Part shown: positions 48,761 to 56,508 of the stretch, piece after piece
How positions within the stretch are numbered: position 1 is the stretch's first letter
Layout of the letters: every line of letters begins with the position of its first letter
Notes under the pieces: model-generated
Told to the model about the DNA's origin: nothing
Seen by the model: only the letters and a program-made list of their open reading frames with translations
The model's database searches: none
Assembly (NCBI RefSeq): GCF_029946515.1
Contig: NZ_JARZHH010000006.1
Span: forward strand, 124,001 to 188,000
Direction: 5' to 3'
Origin: Polyangium sp. 6x1
Lineage (GTDB): Bacteria > Myxococcota_A > Polyangia > Polyangiales > Polyangiaceae
DNA length: 64,000 nucleotides
Translations under genes and position numbers: made by a program

Positions 48761-49312
48761 TCACGACTTCGGTGACGTCCGACTTCGAACCGCGCCGTCT
48801 TCGAAGGTCAAAACGATGGGTGGGCGGATGGCGACGGAGACGCCACATGCCTCCAACGCGCCCGACGCCGCGCTCTCGAGCACGACGCCGTCGACGTAGA
48901 CGACGTGAACGGCGCTTGGCGCAAGACGGACGAAACGAGGCCAAAGGACCGCATGCGCGGCCGGCGTCTGCGCGTCGATGAGCTTGCCAGCCTTCGCGTC
49001 AAAGACCCAGGTCACGGTCGTGGCCGGGGGAAGTGGACGCAGCTGGGTGGTGAGCGCTTCGATGAAGCGATAGGTGACGATGACCTCCCACGGCACCGTT
49101 CGAAGATCGACGACCCGTTGAGCCGGTGTGCCGACGTCGCGGATCGCGATCGACAGCGCCTTCGTCGGCCCTCCCCCCACTCCCCCCGTGATGGTCGAGG
49201 TTGCGTCGCAGGGCGCCTTCTTCGAGCGCTTGATCTTGTCGATGAGAGCCATGACGAGGCAGCCCGCAACGAAGACACAGGCAACCCACCCAACGACACC
49301 ACCCGAATGCAT
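48761..49312 (-). CDS. Hypothetical membrane-anchored protein
   Basis: Predicted 183 residues. One N-terminal hydrophobic helix (about 5-25, VVGWVACVFVAGCLVMALI) is followed by a basic stretch (DKIKRSKK) and a compact domain with TVTWVFDAKAGKL and VHVVYVDGVVLES. The orientation is probably with the C-terminus outside or in the cytosol; signals are not decisive. No family recognised. ATG at 49312. Confidence 0.6.
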   Translation of the reverse strand: MHSGGVVGWVACVFVAGCLVMALIDKIKRSKKAPCDATSTITGGVGGGPTKALSIAIRDVGTPAQRVVDLRTVPWEVIVTYRFIEALTTQLRPLPPATTVTWVFDAKAGKLIDAQTPAAHAVLWPRFVRLAPSAVHVVYVDGVVLESAASGALEACGVSVAIRPPIVLTFEDGAVRSRTSPKS

Positions 49313-49411
49313 GTTCTGCGTGCTCCGATGGGTGCACCGAGGAAACGAGGCAGTTTCTCCCGCACCCCGTGGTTGGCCGGAGTTCTGACTCCTTTTGACC
49401 CGCGGCGCAAA

Positions 49412-49489
49412 GGTCCAGGGCTGGCCCTGGTCCGGGTCGAGGGGCGGATAGCCCCCGCGGGGTCCGGGGCAGCGCCCCGGCGCGGCGGC
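49412..49489 (+). repeat. Composite hairpin repeat, copy E (outer hairpins only)
   Basis: About 80 bp with the hairpins CCAGGGC...GCCCTGG, GGGGCGG...GCCCCC and CCGGGGC...GCCCCGG, lacking both large palindromes. Shortest copy in the window. Sits immediately 3' of the cation transporter gene. Confidence 0.75.
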
Positions 49490-49492
49490 CGC

Positions 49493-50371
49493 TCAGGGCT
49501 CGCCGTGCTTGGCCTTGTGCTCCGGCTCGACATGGATGGCGACGACGGCGCCCGGCAGCGCGTCGGTCAGCGCAGCCTCGAGCCGGTCGCAGATCGCGTG
49601 GCTCTCTTCCACGGTCATGTCGCCGGGCACGACGAGGTGGAACTCGATGAATGTCGTGCGGCCGGCATGCCGCGTGCGCAGATCGTGCGTCTCGATGGCG
49701 TCGCCCCTGCTCCGCGCGATCACCTCGCGGATGCGCCCGAGCTCCTCGGCAGGCGCGGCCTCGTCGAGCAGGCTGCTCATGCTGCTCGCAATCACGCCGC
49801 GGCCGCTCCACAGCGCGAACAGCGCGACCATCACGGCGATGGCGGGATCCAGGATCTCGATCCCGGTGAGCACCACCAGGGCGACGCCAACCAGCACGCC
49901 CAGCGATGTCACCACGTCGGTGAGCAGGTGCTTGCCGTCGGCGACCAGCGCGGCGGAGCGGCGCTTGCGGCCCTGCCGGATCAGCACGCTGCTCCAGGCG
50001 ATGTTCAGCAGGGTGGCGCCCGCGTTCACCGCCATGCCGGTCCAGGGCGCCTCGATCGCATGCGGCGCGCGGAACGCATTGTAGGCCTCCCACAGGATGG
50101 AGAGTCCGGCCACGACGATCAGCGCGCCGACGGCGAGCGCCGACAGGTATTCCGCCTTCTGATGGCCGTAGGGATGCTCGGCGTCCGGCGGACGGGCCGC
50201 GCCCCGGATCGCCACGATCGTGGCGCCCGCCGTCACCACGTTGACGATGCTCTCCATCGCGTCGGAGAAGAGGGCGACGCTGCCCGTCACCCGCCAGGCG
50301 ACGCATTTGATCGCCAGCACCGAGAGGCTGACCGCCAGGCTGCCGGCGGCGATCTTCAAGGAAAGGTCCAT
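49493..50371 (-). CDS. Cation diffusion facilitator metal transporter
   Basis: Predicted 292-residue membrane protein with six hydrophobic segments. Family features: LFSDAMESIVNV in helix 2 and DGKHLLTDVVTSLGV in helix 5, which provide the metal site with Asp and His residues; HPYGHQKAEYLSA after helix 2; and a cytoplasmic C-terminal domain (about 205-285) with H.LRTRHAG..TFIEFHLVVPG and AVVAIHVEPEHKAKH. The family exports Zn, Fe, Co or similar divalent ions in exchange for protons. ATG at 50371 starts the conserved protein. The upstream open frame is probably not translated. Confidence 0.9.
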   Translation of the reverse strand: MDLSLKIAAGSLAVSLSVLAIKCVAWRVTGSVALFSDAMESIVNVVTAGATIVAIRGAARPPDAEHPYGHQKAEYLSALAVGALIVVAGLSILWEAYNAFRAPHAIEAPWTGMAVNAGATLLNIAWSSVLIRQGRKRRSAALVADGKHLLTDVVTSLGVLVGVALVVLTGIEILDPAIAVMVALFALWSGRGVIASSMSSLLDEAAPAEELGRIREVIARSRGDAIETHDLRTRHAGRTTFIEFHLVVPGDMTVEESHAICDRLEAALTDALPGAVVAIHVEPEHKAKHGEP

Positions 50372-50560
50372 ACCCGGGCGGCTGCTCGAACGCTTGGCTC
50401 CCGCTGCAGAAACGCTGCAACAGCTGCCCCCCTGTGTCAACGCAGGACCCATCCCCTACGCACCTCCCACCCTTTCCGTATCCTCCATCACGCTTCCCCG
50501 CCCTGGGGCTCGATTGCAGGGAGCTGTCGTCCCAAGGCCAATCCGATGGATTTATTCATG

Positions 50561-52381
50561 TTACCGTGCGGCCGTCGCATTCGAATAGTAAAAGGCATCT
50601 GACGCCGTCATCGTCGCGCACGTGATACCTTTCTTCCCACACGCCTCCTGAAGCTCATCCAGCCGGGCGCGGTCGCGCGCGTAGATCTCGATGTAGGGGC
50701 CCGGCAAACGCCGGTACGGCAGATCGGGCAGGGCCGGTGTATACAGCGAGTGATTGGCGTAAGGCACCTGATTCTTGGGCCGATCGTAGGGGCTGATGAC
50801 GAGCGCGTGCCATCCGGCCAGCTCCTTGACTTTCCGCCGGAACGCAGCGTTCATCTGCGGGCGCTTGAGCGCCCAGACGTACCGGTCGTTGGTGAAGCTG
50901 TCGAGCACCACGAGGTCGAACTTGTTGAGGGTCGACGGGCCGCCGAGGTCGAGGAAGGTGTTGCTGGACCGGGCCGCCGGCTGGTTGACCCATGCATTCG
51001 TGTAGGTGCTCGACGCGATCCACGATCGGGTCCTCGCCTCTCGCATGATTGCCATGAGCTGCTCCCGGGTATCCATCCGGGAGAGGAGCAGATCATGCCG
51101 GATCGAGTGCCATAGATTGGGCAGCAAGGCCGCCGCGACCAGGAGGCCCACGCCGCCGGCGAGGACGCGCGACCGGGTCGGGGCGTCGTTCCACGGAGCA
51201 TCGCGGAGGGCTCGTCGAAGGAGGAACCGCGCGCCCACGGCGGCCAGAATGCCGACCACCGGCACCAGGGGCAACACGTACCGATCAAACGACAAGATGG
51301 AGCGGAAGACCACCGCCACGAAGGCGGCCACGAAAAGGATGAGCCCTGCCTTCTTCGGCGCCGCGACCTGCCGATCCCGCAAAAAGGCCGCGAGGCCCAC
51401 CGCAGCGAGGCAAAGCAGCACCACCCCGCACCCCGTCGCGAGCGCCTGGCTCTTGTCGAGCCAGGGGTTCAACGTATCGTGGCCCAAATGGCCGAGCTTA
51501 TAGGCGTGCTCCTTTTCGTAGAGGAAATCTCTTTTGAAGATCGCGTAATCCCGCACGATGTACGGGTTGGTCCCCAGGAAGGTCGCCGCGGCGCCCACGG
51601 AGGCCACGAGGCCGTGCAGCAGCGTCTTCCAGATCTGGGTCTTGAACGCGAGCAGCGCGGCCCCTGCGAATGCCACGCCCACGATCGCGCCGTTGTACTT
51701 CGCGGACGCCGCGAGACCCGTCGCCACCCCGATGAGCAGAGATACCCAGAGCGGTTTGTCCTCTCGATCGACCCAGACCAACGTCAACGCGAGGGCAAGC
51801 ATACACATGGCCGCGAGGGGGATGTCCACGGTATCCATGTGGGATTGCTGCACCCATAACAGCGACGTCCCCGTGAGGAGCGCGGCGAGGCAGCCCACGT
51901 CCCGGCGATCGCTGATCCGGAAGCCACTTACGTAGGTCGAAAACAACCCCACCACGCTGAAGCACAGGGTCAGGATATGCCCGGGCAGCGTGAAGGGCAG
52001 CCGCATCGAGCCAATGGACAGGGTCCTCAACCATTGCTGGGACATGAAAGCGGCGAAGCTCGCGACCGAGCCCTGGGCTTTCGCGAGCATGTAAGCGGCC
52101 CAGTACATCCCCAGGTTGGCGTACACCGTCAGGGCGGGGTAGTGGTAGGCCGTCGGCTTGCCGTGATTCTTGTAGGTCTCGAGCGCTTGCTGCGCGAGCG
52201 AATCCGGGTGCATCAAGGGCGGCCCTCCGGCCGCGCCGAGCACGACCACGAAGGCCAGCACGGCGAGCAGGGGGAGCCACGTTCGGCGCCGCGAGAAGAC
52301 GCGTTGCCCCCATCGCTGAAGCCGTTGTTTCACCCCTGGGCGGGCCTGGCCTTCCGGCGTTTCACGATGTGCTTCAAGCAT
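50561..52381 (-). CDS. GT39/PMT-type membrane glycosyltransferase
   Basis: Predicted 606 residues from ATG 52381. About eleven hydrophobic segments from residue 35 to 450, with the typical first external loop (HPDSLAQQALETYKNHGKPTAYHYP, containing an Asp soon after helix 1) and TNPYIVRDYAIFKRD later. A C-terminal soluble domain (about 470-606, with IASSTYTNAWVNQP and VISPYDRPKNQVPY) lies outside. Enzymes of this type transfer sugars from polyprenyl-phosphate donors to lipids or proteins; acceptor unknown. The polar N-terminal 20 residues begin where homology-like sequence starts; earlier in-frame codons look spurious. Confidence 0.8.
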   Translation of the reverse strand: MLEAHRETPEGQARPGVKQRLQRWGQRVFSRRRTWLPLLAVLAFVVVLGAAGGPPLMHPDSLAQQALETYKNHGKPTAYHYPALTVYANLGMYWAAYMLAKAQGSVASFAAFMSQQWLRTLSIGSMRLPFTLPGHILTLCFSVVGLFSTYVSGFRISDRRDVGCLAALLTGTSLLWVQQSHMDTVDIPLAAMCMLALALTLVWVDREDKPLWVSLLIGVATGLAASAKYNGAIVGVAFAGAALLAFKTQIWKTLLHGLVASVGAAATFLGTNPYIVRDYAIFKRDFLYEKEHAYKLGHLGHDTLNPWLDKSQALATGCGVVLLCLAAVGLAAFLRDRQVAAPKKAGLILFVAAFVAVVFRSILSFDRYVLPLVPVVGILAAVGARFLLRRALRDAPWNDAPTRSRVLAGGVGLLVAAALLPNLWHSIRHDLLLSRMDTREQLMAIMREARTRSWIASSTYTNAWVNQPAARSSNTFLDLGGPSTLNKFDLVVLDSFTNDRYVWALKRPQMNAAFRRKVKELAGWHALVISPYDRPKNQVPYANHSLYTPALPDLPYRRLPGPYIEIYARDRARLDELQEACGKKGITCATMTASDAFYYSNATAAR

Positions 52382-52971
52382 GTGCGCGGGAAGGCGAACT
52401 ACACGACCCGGACGGAATGAGCAAAACCAATGTACGTCGGATTCGTGTTGTGAGACGCAGGCTTGCCCAACGAGGCAGCACGACCCCGCGCCGCCATTGT
52501 TCATATTTGAGTTGACAGCCGAGCCCATGCGTCCTGGCCGCCCATCCCCCGCGCGTCTCCCCCTCCCGTATCCCCCATCACGCTTCCCCTCCTCCCGCCC
52601 CGCCCTTCACGCGCCACCTCCACCTCTCCCGGCACCGCCAGCCCCTCGTCGCCGCGCCCGCAAGTCGCTCGCCGCGCCCGGATCCTCCCTTCACCGCCCG
52701 CCCCCTCGCCCCGGCGCCACCTCGCCGCCACCGCGCCCGCGAACGTCCCCCTGAACCGCCTCCCCGCGCCTTTCCCCGCCTAAACCTCCTCCTCCCCGCG
52801 CCCCCACCCACCCGCCTTCCCCCCTGAAACTCACGCCAGTCCGTGTACCGCCCAACCTTTTTCACCACCAACCTCCCCCGTCCCCGCCTCCTTCCGTGAT
52901 CTTCACCCCCTCCTCTTTTGGATTCCTCCCGACACAAAGATCACATATCCGTCCACCCCGGAGGATCTCAC
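52382..52971. other. 590-bp gene-free region with a strongly pyrimidine-rich strand
   Basis: From about 52540 to 52910 the plus strand is almost purely pyrimidine in long stretches (CTCCCCCTCCC, CCTCCTCCCGCCCCGCCC and similar). The open frames seen on the purine-rich strand are Gly/Arg-rich and of low complexity, so I do not call a gene. The first 150 bp may hold the promoter of the glycosyltransferase gene. GGAGG upstream of 52972 is the ribosome site of the next gene. Confidence 0.6.
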
Positions 52972-53757
52972 ATGACAGCCAAGGTCTCCCGCATGGTCGC
53001 GGATCGCGTCGCAATCACGAACACGGTCGTCGCGGCCATTCAGGTGCACGGACCGGACGTGGCGCCCGTCCTCGACGCGCTCCTGTTCCCGAAAGGCGTG
53101 CCCGCCGGCATGAACGTGGGCGACGTCGTCAAGGCCCTCCGCCATCTGCTCGGTCGCATCACCGAAGGCCTCGTCGAAGCCGATCAAACCCACACCAACG
53201 AGCTCGCCGACGACGACGGATATCGCAAGAAGCGCGAGCAATCCATCGCCGACCTCCGCAGCCAGCTCGTCGCACTCCGCACCGCCTTCACCAACAACTA
53301 CGACCCCTCGGTCGCCACCGCCTACGGCCTCGCCGCAGCCCTGCCCGACGATAACCAAAGCCTCCTTCACACCGCCGGCAGCGTCGAAAAGCTCCTCCGC
53401 AACCGTCCACTCGTCGAGAAGCCCAAAATGAAGGGCCTCCAAATCGACCCCCTGCTCACCGCCGACGATCTGAAAGCCGCAGCCGACGCCATGCAAACCG
53501 CGCTCGGTGACGTCGAGCGCGAAAAACGCGAGGCGCAAGCCACACTCGACAAGAAAAATACCGAGATCGAAACCTGGGGCCGTCGCTATCCCGCCATCGC
53601 GGATCTCACGTCCCTGCTCTTCATCCTCGCCGATCGCCCGGCCCTCGCCGATCGCGTAAAACCCACCGCCCGCCGCCGCGCCGGTCTCCCCGAAGAAGGC
53701 GACCTCCCCCCGGACGCAGGCACGGCCACCCCCGCAGGCGCAACCTCGACCCCCTGA
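52972..53757 (+). CDS. Hypothetical coiled-coil protein
   Basis: Predicted 261-residue soluble protein. Mostly helical, with heptad-like segments at about 65-105 and 165-205 (AMQTALGDVEREKREAQATLDKK). It ends in a Pro/Ala-rich tail (EEGDLPPDAGTATPAGATSTP). No family recognised, but the sequence is clean coding with a good GGAGGATCTCAC spacing before ATG 52972. Flanked by the pyrimidine-rich stretch upstream and repeat copy F downstream. Confidence 0.68.
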   Translation: MTAKVSRMVADRVAITNTVVAAIQVHGPDVAPVLDALLFPKGVPAGMNVGDVVKALRHLLGRITEGLVEADQTHTNELADDDGYRKKREQSIADLRSQLVALRTAFTNNYDPSVATAYGLAAALPDDNQSLLHTAGSVEKLLRNRPLVEKPKMKGLQIDPLLTADDLKAAADAMQTALGDVEREKREAQATLDKKNTEIETWGRRYPAIADLTSLLFILADRPALADRVKPTARRRAGLPEEGDLPPDAGTATPAGATSTP

Positions 53758-53768
53758 ACCTGAGCATA

Positions 53769-54145
53769 GGTCTCATCGAGGAGGCGCCGCGCCGGGGCTC
53801 TGCCCCGGGCCCCGCGGGGGCTGTTCGCCCCTCGACCCGAACCAGGGCAAGCCCTGGACCTCAGGGGGAAGAACTGCGCGATGCGCAGTTCTTCCCACAG
53901 GCCGGTGGGACCGCCGCGCCGGTTGAAACGGCAGCGCTGCCGTTTCGCTTGGCAGGATCGCCTCGCCAGCTGAACCGTCCGCGCTGCCGTTTCGCTTGGC
54001 AGGATCGCTCGTGGTCTTGACCCTGGCCCGTTCGATGAACTGCGCATCGCGCAGTTCATCGACCACGAGTCCAGCGCTTGCGCTGGTCCGGGTGCAGGGG
54101 TGGACAACCCCTGCTGGGGTCTGGGGCAAAGCCCCAGCGAAGCGC
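53769..54145 (+). repeat. Composite hairpin repeat, copy F (full length with duplicated spacer)
   Basis: Full copy: palindrome GGGAAGAACTGCGC with loop GAT at 53866-53896, palindrome CGATGAACTGCGC with loop ATC at 54033-54061, and the outer hairpins at both ends (CCGGGGC...; CTGGGGC...GCCCCAG at about 54120). The spacer contains a direct duplication of a GCTGCCGTTTCGCTTGGCAGG block. The left flank GGTCTCATCGAGGA is shared with copy G, so the repeat may begin there. Confidence 0.85.
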
Positions 54146-54209
54146 ACGCAGCACCCATCTCGTGAAAACTGCTGTCGACCGAACGTCCCCTGATCCAGGA
54201 TACGCCCGC

Positions 54210-54629
54210 ATGTTCCGTCCCCGCTCCGTTTCCCTCGCCGCCGCCTCGCTCGCGACGCTCGCGCCCTCCGTGGCCCTGGCCGATCCGAGCTGCCCGCACA
54301 TGTTCGCGAACAAGGTGTGCGTCTTCATGACGCTCTTCGCCCTTGGCTTTTTCGCCGTGCCCATCGGCGTCGTCGGGCTCCTCTCGATGGCCGCGCTCCG
54401 CGTGTTCCATGTCATCGGGGAGGGGCGCCGCTTCCCGCTCGCGATCGTCGCGAACTTCCCTCTCGCGTTTTTCACGCTCTTCGCGTGCCAGGCCGCCGCC
54501 GACGCGGCCTACCTCGCCCATCCCGACAGCGAGCGCTGGGGCGGCGGCGTCACGCTCGGCGTGCCCCTCCTCGTCCAGACTGCCTACGTCGTGCTCGTCG
54601 CCCGCGCCTTCCGCATCCGGAAGACGTGA
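54210..54629 (+). CDS. Small membrane protein
   Basis: Predicted 139 residues. Signal-like N-terminus (to about residue 24, ALADPSCPHMF after it) and three hydrophobic segments at about 38-60, 76-95 and 112-132. Two cysteines follow the signal sequence and may pair. Starts at ATG 54210, 65 bp after repeat copy F. No family recognised. Confidence 0.62.
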   Translation: MFRPRSVSLAAASLATLAPSVALADPSCPHMFANKVCVFMTLFALGFFAVPIGVVGLLSMAALRVFHVIGEGRRFPLAIVANFPLAFFTLFACQAAADAAYLAHPDSERWGGGVTLGVPLLVQTAYVVLVARAFRIRKT

Positions 54630-54693
54630 CGCGCGCGCGGCCGGGATCCAAAACTCGGGAACCTCGCGCGTCCAACTGCGTTCGGAGACCCTG

Positions 54694-56172
54694 ATGCCGC
54701 CCGCACGCCTGCTCGCCGTCCTCGCCCCCCTCGTCCTCCTCGCCTGCAACCGCGGCTCCTCGCCCCCGCCGCCCGAACAAGTCGCCGCCCCGGCTCCGCT
54801 CGGGCTCGCGCGCCAGAACCTCGCGAGCGTCCTCATCGAAGGCGTCCCGCACGTACGACAAAAGCCCGATTTCTGCGGCGAGGCTTGCGTCTCCATGGCC
54901 CTCGCGCGGCTCGGTCGATCGCTCGATCAGGACGAAATCTTCATGAAAACCGGCCTCGATCCGGCGCTCGGGCGTGGCGCGTATACCGCCGAGCTCAAGC
55001 GGGCCGTGGAGGCTGTCGGCTTCGATCCCGGGCCCGTCTGGTTCCGCATCGACGCGACGAGGGCCGACGAGGCGCTCGGGGCCGAGCTCGCCGCGCTCCA
55101 CGCCGATCTGCAAAAGGGCATCCCCTCGATCGTCTGCATGCATTACAGCGAGAGCCCCACGACCACGGAGCATTTCCGCCTCGTCGTCGGGTACGACGCC
55201 GCGCGGGACGAGATCATCTATCACGAGCCGGCCGAGGACGCGGGGGCTTATCGCCGCATGTCGCGATCGCGCTTCCTCACACTCTGGCCGCTCAAGTACA
55301 ACAAGGACGCGTGGACCGCGATCCGGCTGCGCCTCGCCCCGCGGGATCTCGATCTCGCCAAGGGGACGCCGCACCAGGGTTTTTCCCCGGCCGATTACGC
55401 GCAAAAGGTGATGGAGGTCAAGGAGAAGACCTCGCGCCTGCGCGGCAACTTCACGATCCTCGTCGAGCCGCCGTTCGTCGTCGTCGGCGACGGCCCCGAG
55501 GCGCGCGTGCGCAGGGGCGCCGAGGGCACGGTCCGCTGGGCGACCGAAAAACTCAAGAAAGACTATTTCTCGAAGGACCCGTCACGCATCCTCGTCGTCT
55601 GGCTCTTCAAGGACGCCCCGAGCTACGAGCGGAACGCGATCACGCTCTTCGGCGAGAAGCCGACCACGCCATACGGGTATTACACCTCGAAGCACGGCGC
55701 GCTCGTCATGAACATCGCGACGGGCGGCGGCACGCTCGTGCACGAGATCGTGCACCCGTTCGTCGAGGCAAACTTCCCCGATTGCCCGCCCTGGTTCAAC
55801 GAGGGTCTCGGCTCGCTCTACGAGCAGAGCGGCGACGAGGACGGCCGGATCCACGGCTACACGAACTGGCGCCTGCGCGGCCTGCAATCGGCCATCGCCG
55901 AGAACCGCGTCCCCTCGTTCCGCGCGCTCACCGCGATGAACGACGGCACGTTCTACGAGGGCGATTACGGCGTCCATTACGCCGCCTCGCGCTACCTGCT
56001 CTATTACCTCCAGGAGAAGCGCCTGCTCGTCCGCTATTACCACGAGTTCCACGCAAACCGCGAGAAGGACCCGACGGGCTACGACACCCTCCGCCGCGTG
56101 CTCGGCGAGGACGACATGACGGCCTTCAAAAAGCGCTGGGAGACCTACGTGCTCGGTCTCTCGTTCCCGTAA
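54694..56172 (+). CDS. Lipoprotein with C39-type cysteine-peptidase and zincin domains
   Basis: Predicted 492 residues. Signal peptide with lipobox LLAC (Cys18). Domain 1 (about 45-215) has the papain-like C39 pattern: catalytic FCGEACVSMAL (Cys61) and TTTEHFRLVVGYD (His, near 163) with the following YHEPAED (Asp region). Domain 2 (about 225-492) is a gluzincin: HEIVH at 350-354 and the third ligand in NEGLGSLYEQ (Glu370), the arrangement of peptidase MA-like families. Having two peptidase types in one secreted protein is uncommon; it may process the same substrate in two steps. Convergent with the RND pump gene. Confidence 0.8.
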   Translation: MPPARLLAVLAPLVLLACNRGSSPPPPEQVAAPAPLGLARQNLASVLIEGVPHVRQKPDFCGEACVSMALARLGRSLDQDEIFMKTGLDPALGRGAYTAELKRAVEAVGFDPGPVWFRIDATRADEALGAELAALHADLQKGIPSIVCMHYSESPTTTEHFRLVVGYDAARDEIIYHEPAEDAGAYRRMSRSRFLTLWPLKYNKDAWTAIRLRLAPRDLDLAKGTPHQGFSPADYAQKVMEVKEKTSRLRGNFTILVEPPFVVVGDGPEARVRRGAEGTVRWATEKLKKDYFSKDPSRILVVWLFKDAPSYERNAITLFGEKPTTPYGYYTSKHGALVMNIATGGGTLVHEIVHPFVEANFPDCPPWFNEGLGSLYEQSGDEDGRIHGYTNWRLRGLQSAIAENRVPSFRALTAMNDGTFYEGDYGVHYAASRYLLYYLQEKRLLVRYYHEFHANREKDPTGYDTLRRVLGEDDMTAFKKRWETYVLGLSFP

Positions 56173-56178
56173 TGGATG

Positions 56179-56506
56179 GGTCTCATCGAGGAAGCGCCGC
56201 GCCGGGGCGCTGCCCCGGACCCCGCGGGGGCTGTTCGCCCCTCGACCCGAACCAGGGCCAGCCCTGGACCTCAGGGGGAAGAACTGCGCGATGCGCAGTT
56301 CTTCCCACAGGCCGGTAGGACCGCCGCGCCCATCGAGACGTCAGCGCTGCTGTGTTGCTTGGCAAGATCGTCCTTGGTCTTGCCCCCGGCTGTTCGATGA
56401 ACTGCGCTTCGCGCAGTTCATCGACCCCCAGTCCAGCGCGGGCGCTGGTCCGGGTCCCGGGGCGGATAGCCCCGGTGGGGCCTGGGGCAAAGCCCCAGCG
56501 CAGCGC
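56179..56506 (+). repeat. Composite hairpin repeat, copy G (full length)
   Basis: Full copy in the space between two convergent genes, sharing the left flank GGTCTCATCGAGGA with copy F. Palindromes GGGAAGAACTGCGC (loop GAT) and CGATGAACTGCGC (loop TTC) are intact, with the outer GC hairpins on both sides (CCGGGGC...GCCCCGG; CTGGGGC...GCCCCAG). Ends a few bases before the stop codon of the RND pump gene. Confidence 0.85.
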
Positions 56507-56508
56507 CT

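Noticed and set aside
52578-52937. A Gly/Arg-rich open frame on the minus strand
   Set aside because: Low complexity produced by the pyrimidine-rich tract, with no ribosome site or recognisable domain.
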